From: Flavobacteriales bacterium 33_180_T64 | GTDB lineage: Bacteria > Bacteroidota > Bacteroidia > Flavobacteriales > Flavobacteriaceae | Direction: 5' to 3' | Length of the DNA stretch: 64,000 nucleotides | Assembly: GCA_002162685.1 (NCBI GenBank) | Contig: MAAQ01000013.1 | Location: 62,001 to 126,000 of the forward strand | Shown here: in pieces, positions 51,274 through 59,302 of the stretch | Layout: each line of letters starts with the position of its first letter | How positions within the stretch are numbered: the stretch's first letter is position 1 | Made by a program: the position numbers and the translations under genes | The notes under the pieces: generated by a model | Database searches by the model: none | Told to the model about the DNA's origin: nothing | The model's input: the letters and a program-made list of their open reading frames with translations, nothing else

Positions 51274-54030
51274 CTAACGTTGGTTATTTTTAGTTTTATC
51301 AAATACGAAATCGATAACCTCTTGATGACGTTTTTTAGAACGCACACTGCTACCAGCTGCTGGAGCTCCATAAGGCCTTCGTGTAGCTGCTCTAAATGAC
51401 TTTGCTGCATCAAGATGCATTAACATATGACTATAAGCTCCCATGTTTCTTGGCTCTTCTTGGGCCCAAACAATATCATCAGCATTTTTATATTGCGCTA
51501 TGATTTCATTGATTTGTTTTTCAGGCAATGGGAATAATTGCTCTACTCTTACTAAAGCAACATCTTCTCGCTTCAACTCTTCTCTCTGGTTTAATAAATC
51601 ATAATAGAATTTACCTGTAACAAACACTAAGGTTTTTACGTTCTTGGCTTTTACTTCATGATCTCCAATCACCATCTGAAAACCTCCATTAGCAAATTCA
51701 TCAACCGATGATACTACTCGTGGATGTCTCAATAAACTTTTAGGCGTAAATACAATTAAAGGCTTTCTAAATTCAGCCTTCATTTGTTTACGAAGCAAGT
51801 GATACATATTTGCAGGTGTCGTACAATCCACAACAAACATATTGTCTTTAGCGCAAAGTTGTAAATAGCGTTCCATACGACCAGAAGAATGTTCTGCTCC
51901 TTGTCCTTCATAACCATGAGGCAACAACATTACCAATCCGTTTTGAAGTTTCCATTTATCTTCTGCTGCTGAAATATATTGATCTAACATAATTTGAGCT
52001 CCATTACTAAAGTCTCCAAATTGCGCTTCCCATATCACTAGAGTTTTCGGGCTTGCCATAGCATAGCCATAATCAAAACCTACAACACCATATTCTGAAA
52101 GTAAAGAATTATAGATATAAAATCCCCCTTGTTTATCACTAATTTGATTGAGCAATAAGATTTCTTCTTCACTATCTTCTACTTTAACAACAGCATGGCG
52201 ATGTGAAAACGTACCACGTTCAACATCTTGGCCAGAAACACGAACATCATATCCTTCCTCTAATAAAGTCCCATAGGCTAAATGCTCAGCCATTGCCCAA
52301 TCTAATTTATCTTGATCAAACATCGTTTGACGTGATTGAACCAAACGTTCTATTTTTCGAATAAATTTTCTGTCCTTTGGTAAGTTTGAAATTACCTTTG
52401 TAATTTTCGTTAAATTATCTTTAGAATAAGTTGTATCAACAGGTTGAAGCATTTTTTCTTCAATTACAGTGTTGAAATTCACCCATTCATCTTCCATAAA
52501 TGGCGTGATGACAGTTTTATCTATTTTTCTAGAATCCTCTAATTTTATTTCTAAAGAATCTTTGTAATCTTTTTCTAATTGCGAAACATAATCAGTACCA
52601 ATAACCCCTTCAGCTATTAATTTAGCTGCGTAAATATCTCTAGGGTTTTGATGTTTCGAAATTGCTTTATATAGTTTTGGTTGCGTAAAACGTGGTTCAT
52701 CACCTTCATTATGACCATATTTTCTATAGCCTAATAAATCTATAAATACATCACGTTTAAATTTCATTCTGAAGTGCAGTGCAAACAACATCGCATGAAC
52801 AACAGCTTCTGCATCATCAGCATTTACATGCATTACTGGAGATAAAGTTACTTTACCAACATCTGTACAATACGTACTCGAACGTCCATCTAAATAATTG
52901 GTTGTAAAGCCAATTTGATTATTCACAACGATATGAATTGTACCATTAGTTTTATAACCATCTAATTGTGCCATTTGAACCATTTCATACACTAATCCTT
53001 GGCCAGAAATTGCGGCATCTCCATGAACAACAATAGGTAATACCTGAGAAGGATTATCACTATATTTATCGTCTTGTTTTGCTCTTACAATACCTTCAAC
53101 AACAGCTCCAACAGTTTCAAGATGCGAAGGGTTAGGAGCAATGTTTAAACTAATTTGTTTTCCATTATCTGTAACACGATTACTCGTCCATCCTAAATGG
53201 TATTTTACATCGCCATCAAAAACCTCTTCCTCATAATCCTTTCCATCAAACTCACTAAAGATATCTTTAGCAGATTTCCCAAAGATATTAGTTAATGTAC
53301 TCAAACGACCACGATGTGCCATTCCCATGACAAACTCCTTAACACCATGTTGAGAAGCGTTTTCAATAAGAGAATCTAATGCAGGAATTAACGACTCATT
53401 ACCTTCTAATGAAAATCGTTTTTGACCAACATATTTAGTATGTAGAAAGCTTTCAAAAGAAACAGCCTCATTTAATTTTTTAAGAATATGTTTTTTTTCT
53501 TCGGAAGAAAATTTAGGCTGATTATCATTAATATTGAGTTTATTTTGGATCCATTCAATTTCATCTGGTTTCCTAATATACATGTACTCAACACCTATAG
53601 AACTGCAATAGATTTTTTCTAAATGATCAACAATATTTCTAAGCTTAGACTTTCCTATTCCTATAATATCTCCAGCCGAAAACACAGTATCCATATCTCT
53701 TTGTGATAAACCAAAGTTTTCAATCTCTAGTGTTGGCGCATATTTTCGACGCTCACGCACAGGGTTTGTCCTAGTAAATAAATGGCCTCTATTTCTATAG
53801 CTATCTATCAGTTTTATAACTTGAAATTCTTTTTGAACCTGCTCTGGAATTTGTGTAGAAACTCCTTCTACAATGTCTCCATCCATACCAAAGCTTTCGC
53901 TACCAAAATCGTAACCTTGAAAAAAGGCTCTCCAACTTGGTTCTACAGAATCAGGATTTTTTAAGTATTGTTCGTATAAATCAGCAAAGTACGCTGTGTG
54001 TGCTGCGTTTAAAAAGGAATATTTATCCAT
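51274..54030 (-). CDS. odhA: 2-oxoglutarate dehydrogenase E1
   Basis: A 918-residue thiamin-diphosphate enzyme that decarboxylates 2-oxoglutarate. The N-terminal YLKNPDSVEPSWRAFFQG is typical, and ThDP-binding segments follow (VMGMAHRGRLSTLTNIFGK, VHGDAAISGQGLVYE, NNQIGFTTN). The transketolase-like second half includes LPHGYEGQGAEHSSGRMER. Full length. It is the first gene of the odhA-odhB operon, with a TAnnTTTG box at 54070-54077. Confidence 0.97.
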   Translation of the reverse strand: MDKYSFLNAAHTAYFADLYEQYLKNPDSVEPSWRAFFQGYDFGSESFGMDGDIVEGVSTQIPEQVQKEFQVIKLIDSYRNRGHLFTRTNPVRERRKYAPTLEIENFGLSQRDMDTVFSAGDIIGIGKSKLRNIVDHLEKIYCSSIGVEYMYIRKPDEIEWIQNKLNINDNQPKFSSEEKKHILKKLNEAVSFESFLHTKYVGQKRFSLEGNESLIPALDSLIENASQHGVKEFVMGMAHRGRLSTLTNIFGKSAKDIFSEFDGKDYEEEVFDGDVKYHLGWTSNRVTDNGKQISLNIAPNPSHLETVGAVVEGIVRAKQDDKYSDNPSQVLPIVVHGDAAISGQGLVYEMVQMAQLDGYKTNGTIHIVVNNQIGFTTNYLDGRSSTYCTDVGKVTLSPVMHVNADDAEAVVHAMLFALHFRMKFKRDVFIDLLGYRKYGHNEGDEPRFTQPKLYKAISKHQNPRDIYAAKLIAEGVIGTDYVSQLEKDYKDSLEIKLEDSRKIDKTVITPFMEDEWVNFNTVIEEKMLQPVDTTYSKDNLTKITKVISNLPKDRKFIRKIERLVQSRQTMFDQDKLDWAMAEHLAYGTLLEEGYDVRVSGQDVERGTFSHRHAVVKVEDSEEEILLLNQISDKQGGFYIYNSLLSEYGVVGFDYGYAMASPKTLVIWEAQFGDFSNGAQIMLDQYISAAEDKWKLQNGLVMLLPHGYEGQGAEHSSGRMERYLQLCAKDNMFVVDCTTPANMYHLLRKQMKAEFRKPLIVFTPKSLLRHPRVVSSVDEFANGGFQMVIGDHEVKAKNVKTLVFVTGKFYYDLLNQREELKREDVALVRVEQLFPLPEKQINEIIAQYKNADDIVWAQEEPRNMGAYSHMLMHLDAAKSFRAATRRPYGAPAAGSSVRSKKRHQEVIDFVFDKTKNNQR

Positions 54031-54069
54031 TATATGGTGTAAGTCGTTTTCGCTTCAACAAAATTTATT

Positions 54070-54077
54070 CAAAAATA
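54070..54077 (-). promoter_or_regulatory. Candidate -7 promoter element for odhA-odhB
   Basis: The minus strand reads TATTTTTG, exact TAnnTTTG, 39 nt before the odhA ATG. No clear -33 TTG at the usual spacing. Confidence 0.4.
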
Positions 54078-54145
54078 CAACATTTACTAAAAGTAGATAC
54101 GTTTTTGGTATATTTATGAACCATATTTAACTCAAATTTTAGATT

Positions 54146-54676
54146 ATGAAATTTTTAAGTCTTTTTAAACACAAAACCTTCATTATTATTATTCTTATAA
54201 ATTTTTCAATGACCTTATTTTCTCAAACTAAAAATGACAATGAAACATTTTGGGAAAATGTTAGATTTGGTGGAGGCGTTGGATTGAGTTTTGGTGATGG
54301 TTTTTTTAGTGGAACACTTGCGCCAACTGCTATTTATGAATTTAATCCCGAATTCGCTTTAGGTCTAGGTCTGAATGGCTCATACAATAAACAAAAGAAT
54401 TTCTATAAATCTACCATCTTTGGTGCAAGTGTAATTAGTTTATACAATCCAATTCCTGAGCTTCAATTATCGGGTGAATTTGAAGAGTTAAATGTAAATC
54501 GAACATTTGAAAACATTACTTTTGAAGATGACAACTACTGGGTTCCTGCACTTCTTGTTGGCTTAGGATATCGAACAGATAATATTGTTTTTGGAATGCG
54601 TTATGACGTGCTTTACAATAAAAATAAAAGTGTTTATGCAGATCCTTGGGTTCCTTTTGTAAGAGTATTTTTCTAA
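54146..54676 (+). CDS. Small outer-membrane beta-barrel protein
   Basis: A 176-residue protein with a signal peptide (about residues 1-27, ending in LFSQ). The mature part alternates short amphipathic strands (RFGGGVGLSFGDG, ALGLGLNGSYNKQ, VPALLVGLGYRTD, FGMRYDVLYN) and ends with an aromatic strand (PFVRVFF), as in 8-stranded barrels. Function unknown; conserved in type among Bacteroidota. Divergent from odhA. Confidence 0.8.
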   Translation: MKFLSLFKHKTFIIIILINFSMTLFSQTKNDNETFWENVRFGGGVGLSFGDGFFSGTLAPTAIYEFNPEFALGLGLNGSYNKQKNFYKSTIFGASVISLYNPIPELQLSGEFEELNVNRTFENITFEDDNYWVPALLVGLGYRTDNIVFGMRYDVLYNKNKSVYADPWVPFVRVFF

Positions 54677-54700
54677 TTTATACAAATCCAATATTTAAAA

Positions 54701-55054
54701 TCAGCTACTGTAATGGTTTTTATACCACACTTTTTGCCACTCACGTTGTAAAATCAAAAAAGTAACCTCTTCAGATAATTTCAGAGTATCACTACCGTCT
54801 AATTGCTTTATTTTTTTTTCTGAAACATCAACGATATAAAGAAGATTTAAATACGCTACAAATTTCTCTTGAATAAGCTTATAAATCACTTCATGTAACA
54901 CATACTTGAGACTTGAAGGTAATATATTCTCTTCAAAGTCTAGAGCTATATTTGCAAGCAAAAAATCCTTATTAACTTGTTTGATCAGTTTAGAATAAAG
55001 ATTTAAATCTTCAGCCTCAGAGATAAGATTTTCAAATGTGATAGGCAATTGCAT
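54701..55054 (-). CDS. Protein of unknown function coupled to polyprenyl synthetase
   Basis: A 117-residue, mostly helical protein without signal peptide or membrane segment, containing ENLISEAEDLNLYSKLIKQV and LILQREWQKVWY. No family recognised. Its start overlaps the polyprenyl synthetase stop by one base (TAATG), so the two are translationally coupled. It may act with that enzyme, but nothing in the sequence shows how. Confidence 0.72.
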   Translation of the reverse strand: MQLPITFENLISEAEDLNLYSKLIKQVNKDFLLANIALDFEENILPSSLKYVLHEVIYKLIQEKFVAYLNLLYIVDVSEKKIKQLDGSDTLKLSEEVTFLILQREWQKVWYKNHYSS

Positions 55055-56028
55055 TAGACATTTCTATTCATTAAGTCATTACCAAATGCTTTTAAAGCAT
55101 CTTTGTTTTCTTCTGAAATTTTAATACTATCCAAAACGGAAAATGCTTTATTAGTATAATTTTCAATTTCTTTTTTTGTAGCTTCTGCTGATCCACTTGA
55201 AGCAAACAATTGCTTTACAGTTTCAATTTTTTCGCTAGGATCTGAAGGACTAACACCATACAAATGTTCTAATTGTAACCGGTCTTCTTTGTTAGAAAAC
55301 TCTAAAGCTTTTAAATATAAATAGGTTTTCTTATTTTCAATAATATCACCACCTACTTGTTTTCCAAAAGTTTCTGGATCTCCAAATACATCTAAATAAT
55401 CATCTTGTAGCTGAAAGGCAATTCCAAGATTTTTTCCGAAGTTATAAATTAAATTTTGACAATCTTGAGCCGCATCAGCTACAATGGCTCCCATTTTCAT
55501 AGCTGCTCCAACCAAAACCGCTGTTTTATATTCTATCATTTTTAAATACTCAGCAATCGTAACATCATCTCGCGTCTCAAAATCTACATCATATTGTTGC
55601 CCTTCACAAACCTCTAAGGCCGTTTCACTAAACAACCTCGCCAAGTTCTGAAATGTTTTAGATTCGTAATTCTCAAATAATTGGTAAGCCATAATAAGCA
55701 TTGCATCACCTGAGAGAACACCTGTATTAACATCCCATTTTTCATGAACCGTTTCTTGTCCTCTACGCAAAGGCGCATCATCCATAATATCATCATGAAC
55801 TAATGAGAAATTATGAAATACCTCAACACTTAATGCCGCGTTTAAAGCTTTTTTATAGTCGCAACCAAAAACTTCAGCTGTCATAAGAGTTAACATAGGC
55901 CTTAAGCGTTTTCCTCCAAGTTGCAATATATAACTAATAGGCTCATAAAGCGTTACCGGTTCTTTAGGTTGAACAAAAGCTTCGAGATGCTTTAAAAAGG
56001 CGTCGTGATAAGATTGAATATTTTGCAT
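55054..56028 (-). CDS. Polyprenyl synthetase (trans-isoprenyl diphosphate synthase)
   Basis: A 324-residue prenyltransferase with the first Asp-rich motif in SLVHDDIMDDAPLRRGQETVH, the second in AFQLQDDYLDVFGD, and GGKRLRPML near the start. It joins isopentenyl diphosphate units into a longer trans-prenyl diphosphate; chain length (farnesyl, geranylgeranyl or longer) cannot be set from this alone. The start is ATG at 56028 (MQNIQSYHDAF); an in-frame ATG 18 nt upstream is less likely because it lies close to the promoter box at 56052-56059. Confidence 0.92.
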   Translation of the reverse strand: MQNIQSYHDAFLKHLEAFVQPKEPVTLYEPISYILQLGGKRLRPMLTLMTAEVFGCDYKKALNAALSVEVFHNFSLVHDDIMDDAPLRRGQETVHEKWDVNTGVLSGDAMLIMAYQLFENYESKTFQNLARLFSETALEVCEGQQYDVDFETRDDVTIAEYLKMIEYKTAVLVGAAMKMGAIVADAAQDCQNLIYNFGKNLGIAFQLQDDYLDVFGDPETFGKQVGGDIIENKKTYLYLKALEFSNKEDRLQLEHLYGVSPSDPSEKIETVKQLFASSGSAEATKKEIENYTNKAFSVLDSIKISEENKDALKAFGNDLMNRNV

Positions 56029-56051
56029 TGTGTAAAAATAATGCAATTGCG

Positions 56052-56059
56052 CAAACCTA
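56052..56059 (-). promoter_or_regulatory. Candidate -7 promoter element for the polyprenyl synthetase gene
   Basis: The minus strand reads TAGGTTTG, exact TAnnTTTG, 23 nt before the ATG at 56028. A TTG lies 16 nt upstream, slightly closer than the usual 17-23. Confidence 0.45.
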
Positions 56060-56100
56060 GCACAAGACTTTAACGCAATGTTAAAAAAATATTAAAACTT

Positions 56101-56130
56101 AGGAAACTTTTTTTGTTTTTAAAGTTTCCT
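56101..56130. promoter_or_regulatory. Inverted repeat over the -33 region, candidate TetR operator
   Basis: AGGAAACTTT and AAAGTTTCCT are perfect 10-bp inverted repeats separated by 10 bp. The spacer contains the -33 TTG of the TetR gene promoter, so a bound repressor would block RNA polymerase. It is most likely the operator of the TetR protein itself. Confidence 0.7.
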
Positions 56131-56142
56131 GTTGTACTTTTG
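56113..56142 (+). promoter_or_regulatory. Promoter of the TetR-efflux operon
   Basis: TTG (56113-56115), a 19-nt spacer and TACTTTTG (56135-56142) fit the Bacteroidota consensus. The -7 box ends 10 nt before the ATG at 56153, giving a very short leader. Confidence 0.72.
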
Positions 56143-56152
56143 CCCTCAAATT

Positions 56153-56755
56153 ATGAGAGAAAAAATTATACATAAGTCTGCCGAGTTGTTTTTGAGTTTA
56201 GGTTTTAAGAGCGTCACAATGGACGATATAGCTAATGAAATGGGTATATCTAAAAAAACTATTTATGTCCATTTTCCAAATAAAACAAAATTAGTTGAAG
56301 CTGTTACATTTAATCTTTTTGATACTATTTGCGATGGTATTGATGGCATTTGTGATAGTTCGGTTAATCCAATTGAAGAATTATATTCTATCAAAATGTA
56401 TGTAATGCATCATTTAAAAAATGAAAAATCTTCACCGCAATATCAACTCAAGAAATACTATCCCCAAATATATAGTGTACTAAAATTTAAGCAATTTGAA
56501 AAAATGCATGAATCTGTAAAAGATAGTCTTCAGCAAGGTATAGATACAGATCTTTTTAGAAACTCAATTGATGTTGACTTTATTTCCAGAATGTATTTTA
56601 ATGGAATGACAGGGATTAAAGATGATGTTATTTTTCCAAGAGAAAAATTCACAATGGACTATTTAATGGAAAGCTATCTCGAATACCATTTAAGAGCGAT
56701 CATTACCGAAAAGGGGATGACAATTCTCAATAATTTTATAAAAAATAAATCATAA
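56153..56755 (+). CDS. TetR/AcrR family transcriptional repressor of the efflux operon
   Basis: A 200-residue regulator. The N-terminal helix-turn-helix is clear (FKSVTMDDIANEMGISKKTIYVHFPNK), followed by a helical ligand-binding domain without recognised specificity. The start is ATG at 56153; an upstream in-frame TTG at 56132 would begin inside the promoter. It leads an operon with TolC, MFP and RND genes (17-nt gap to the first), and an inverted repeat covers its promoter, so autoregulation and control of the pump is likely. Confidence 0.92.
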   Translation: MREKIIHKSAELFLSLGFKSVTMDDIANEMGISKKTIYVHFPNKTKLVEAVTFNLFDTICDGIDGICDSSVNPIEELYSIKMYVMHHLKNEKSSPQYQLKKYYPQIYSVLKFKQFEKMHESVKDSLQQGIDTDLFRNSIDVDFISRMYFNGMTGIKDDVIFPREKFTMDYLMESYLEYHLRAIITEKGMTILNNFIKNKS

Positions 56756-56772
56756 AAAATCATAAAAAAAGA

Positions 56773-58086
56773 ATGAAACACATTCCAATAATTCTCTTAC
56801 TTGTATGCTTTAGTTTTGGGTTTTCTCAAAATGCGCCAACAAGTTTTAGTTTACAAGAAGCCATAGACTACGCTTTAGAAAATAATAGACAGGCAAAAAA
56901 CGCAGCTCGGGATATCGATGCTGCTATAAAACAAAAATGGGAAACTATAGCTACTGGATTACCGCAACTGAATGGAAATGTAGAATATCAAAATGCTATT
57001 AAAAGAAACGTTGCTGTTTTTGGAGGTGATATATTTCCTATTGGCTCAAAACACTCATTAAATGCTACAGCAACATTGAGTCAGAAAATTTTTGATGGCT
57101 CATATTTAGTTGGCCTTCAGTCTGCTAAAGTATTTCTAGAAATTTCTAAGAACGCCAAAGAAAAAACAGATTTAGAAGTTAGAGAAGCAGTAATTAATGC
57201 TTATGGAAATGTACTTTTAGCAGAAGAAAGTATTAAAATTTTAGATAAAAACATCACAGTACTGGAAAAGAACCTAGATGAAACTACAAAAATTTATGAA
57301 AACGGTTTAGAAGAAGAAGAAAGTGTTGAACAATTACAAATTACGCTTTCAGGAGTAAAAAGCAGCCTCAGTAATACTACAAGATTAAAAGACTTGGCTT
57401 ATCAAATGCTAAACATCACACTTGGATTAGATGTGAATTCTAAAACCATTCTATCTAATACTCTTGAAAATTTAACCACTGAAAACATCCAATTAAGTTT
57501 ATTAAATATCGAAGAAAACACTCAAAACACAATAGATTATAAAATCGCAGAAAACGACAAAACGTCTAAAGAGTTATTATTAAAACTAGAAAAAAGCAAA
57601 GCACTACCAACTATAGATGCCTTTATAAATGGTGGTTATGTTGCAAATAGAGAAGCCTTTAATTTTACCAGTGGTAGCGAAAAATGGTTTGGTTCATCAT
57701 TATTTGGAGTTACTATGAATATTCCAATATTTAGTTCAGGAATGCGAAGTGCAGCAACACAGCGTGCTGCAATTAATTTAGAAAAAGCACAAGACGACCT
57801 AACAGAAACTGAACAGCAATTAAAATTGCAAATGGCATCCGCAAAAAGCGATTATCAATTTGCTATTGAAGACTATGAAAATAAAAAAGAAAACTTAGCA
57901 CTTGCTGAACGTATAGAAAAAAAGAATCAAACCAAATTTTTTGAAGGTATTGGTTCAAGTTTTGAATTACGACAAGCACAAACACAATTATACACAGCAC
58001 AACAAGAACTTCTTCAAGCTATGCTAGATGTTATTAATTCTAAAGCAGATCTTGAAACTGTTCTTAATTCACCAATCAACAATTAA
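56773..58086 (+). CDS. TolC-type outer-membrane efflux channel
   Basis: A 437-residue protein with signal peptide (MKHIPIILLLVCFSFGFSQ) and two outer-membrane efflux repeats: SFSLQEAIDYALENNRQAKNA near the start and long coiled-coil helices. The segment GIGSSFELRQAQTQLYTAQQ near the C terminus is typical of TolC-family proteins. It should form the outer-membrane exit duct of the pump encoded downstream. In the operon with TetR before and MFP 14 nt after. Confidence 0.94.
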   Translation: MKHIPIILLLVCFSFGFSQNAPTSFSLQEAIDYALENNRQAKNAARDIDAAIKQKWETIATGLPQLNGNVEYQNAIKRNVAVFGGDIFPIGSKHSLNATATLSQKIFDGSYLVGLQSAKVFLEISKNAKEKTDLEVREAVINAYGNVLLAEESIKILDKNITVLEKNLDETTKIYENGLEEEESVEQLQITLSGVKSSLSNTTRLKDLAYQMLNITLGLDVNSKTILSNTLENLTTENIQLSLLNIEENTQNTIDYKIAENDKTSKELLLKLEKSKALPTIDAFINGGYVANREAFNFTSGSEKWFGSSLFGVTMNIPIFSSGMRSAATQRAAINLEKAQDDLTETEQQLKLQMASAKSDYQFAIEDYENKKENLALAERIEKKNQTKFFEGIGSSFELRQAQTQLYTAQQELLQAMLDVINSKADLETVLNSPINN

Positions 58087-58100
58087 AAAACACTATCAAA

Positions 58101-59276
58101 ATGAAACATATATTAACCTTATCATTTATCGCTCTTATTTTGTTTTCTTGTGGAAATGAAAAAACACAAAGTGTAGAAGACATCATTGCGTCTAATAGCT
58201 TAGAAGAAATACGTCAAAAGAAAACAGAACTTGATGCTCAGCAACAAAACCTTGCGGAACAATTAAAACAATTGAGCCTAAAAATTAAAGAATTAGATCC
58301 GCAAGAGAAAATCCCATTAATTACGACCGTTCCTGCAAAAGAAAGTGTATTTACTCACTATGTAGAATTACAAGGAAATGTTGACACTAAAAAAAATCTA
58401 GTTATTTACCCAGAATATTCTGGAATCATGACCAATGTATATGTAAAAGAAGGTCAAAAAGTTACCAAAGGTCAAACACTTGCTAAAATTGATGATGGTG
58501 GATTAAGTCAACAAGTTGCACAATTACAAATCCAAGCAGATTTAGCAAAGACAACTTTTGAGCGCCAAAAAAGACTTTGGGACCAAAACATTGGTAGTGA
58601 AATTCAGTACCTCCAAGCAAAATCAACTTATGAAGCGCAACAAAAAGCAGTTAGCCAACTACAACAACAAGTCGCTAGAACAATTGTAAAAGCTCCTTTT
58701 ACAGGAACTATTGACGATGTAATTACCGAACAAGGAAGCGTTGTTGCTCCAGGACAATCACAATTATTCAGGATTGTAAATCTAGATGAAATGTATATTA
58801 AAACAGATGTTCCTGAAAGCTATATCACTAATGTTACAGAAGGTAAAACTGTAGAAGTAGAGTTTCCTGTTTTAGGAACAAGTATGAAAGCAAAAGTACG
58901 TCAAGCTGGAAATTTCATCAATCCTGCAAACCGAACATTTAAGGTTGAAATTGCTATTCTAAATACAGACAAAAACATAAAACCAAACCTAACGGCTAAA
59001 CTTAAAATCAATGATTATACTAATGAGAAAGCTATTCTGATTCCGTTAAGTATTATTTCAGAAAATGCCAAAGGCGAACAATATGTGTATACCATCACTG
59101 ATAAGTCTAAAAACAAAGCAATTGCTAAACGTTCAATTATAGAAACCGGAAAAACACAAGGTGATTTTATCGAAGTCTTATCTGGTTTATCTAATAATGA
59201 TGAGATTATTCAAGAGGGAGCACGAAGTGTAAAAGATGGTCAAGAAGTAAAAATTCTTGATATTCAAACCAATTAA
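58101..59276 (+). CDS. RND efflux periplasmic adaptor (membrane fusion protein), lipoprotein
   Basis: A 391-residue adaptor with lipobox FSCGNE (Cys17), so it is anchored by lipid. A coiled coil near residues 27-65 (DAQQQNLAEQLKQLSLKIKE) precedes the biotinyl-lipoyl-like halves (YSGIMTNVYVKEGQKVTKGQ and VKAPFTGTIDDVITEQGSVV) separated by a helical hairpin, then a beta-barrel and a membrane-proximal domain. It links the RND pump to TolC. The extra N-terminal coiled coil is less usual. Confidence 0.94.
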   Translation: MKHILTLSFIALILFSCGNEKTQSVEDIIASNSLEEIRQKKTELDAQQQNLAEQLKQLSLKIKELDPQEKIPLITTVPAKESVFTHYVELQGNVDTKKNLVIYPEYSGIMTNVYVKEGQKVTKGQTLAKIDDGGLSQQVAQLQIQADLAKTTFERQKRLWDQNIGSEIQYLQAKSTYEAQQKAVSQLQQQVARTIVKAPFTGTIDDVITEQGSVVAPGQSQLFRIVNLDEMYIKTDVPESYITNVTEGKTVEVEFPVLGTSMKAKVRQAGNFINPANRTFKVEIAILNTDKNIKPNLTAKLKINDYTNEKAILIPLSIISENAKGEQYVYTITDKSKNKAIAKRSIIETGKTQGDFIEVLSGLSNNDEIIQEGARSVKDGQEVKILDIQTN

Positions 59277-59302
59277 TCTACCAACTACTAAAACGCATCA
59301 AA

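Noticed and set aside
51186-51413. A 75-residue minus-strand frame between odhB and odhA
   Set aside because: It overlaps the end of odhA in another frame, has no recognisable domain, and its hydrophilic repeated Lys/Ile composition is that of a shadow frame.
56132-56152. TTG start of the TetR gene at 56132
   Set aside because: It lies within the promoter (TACTTTTG) and adds residues unlike the family; ATG at 56153 begins the usual helix-turn-helix context.
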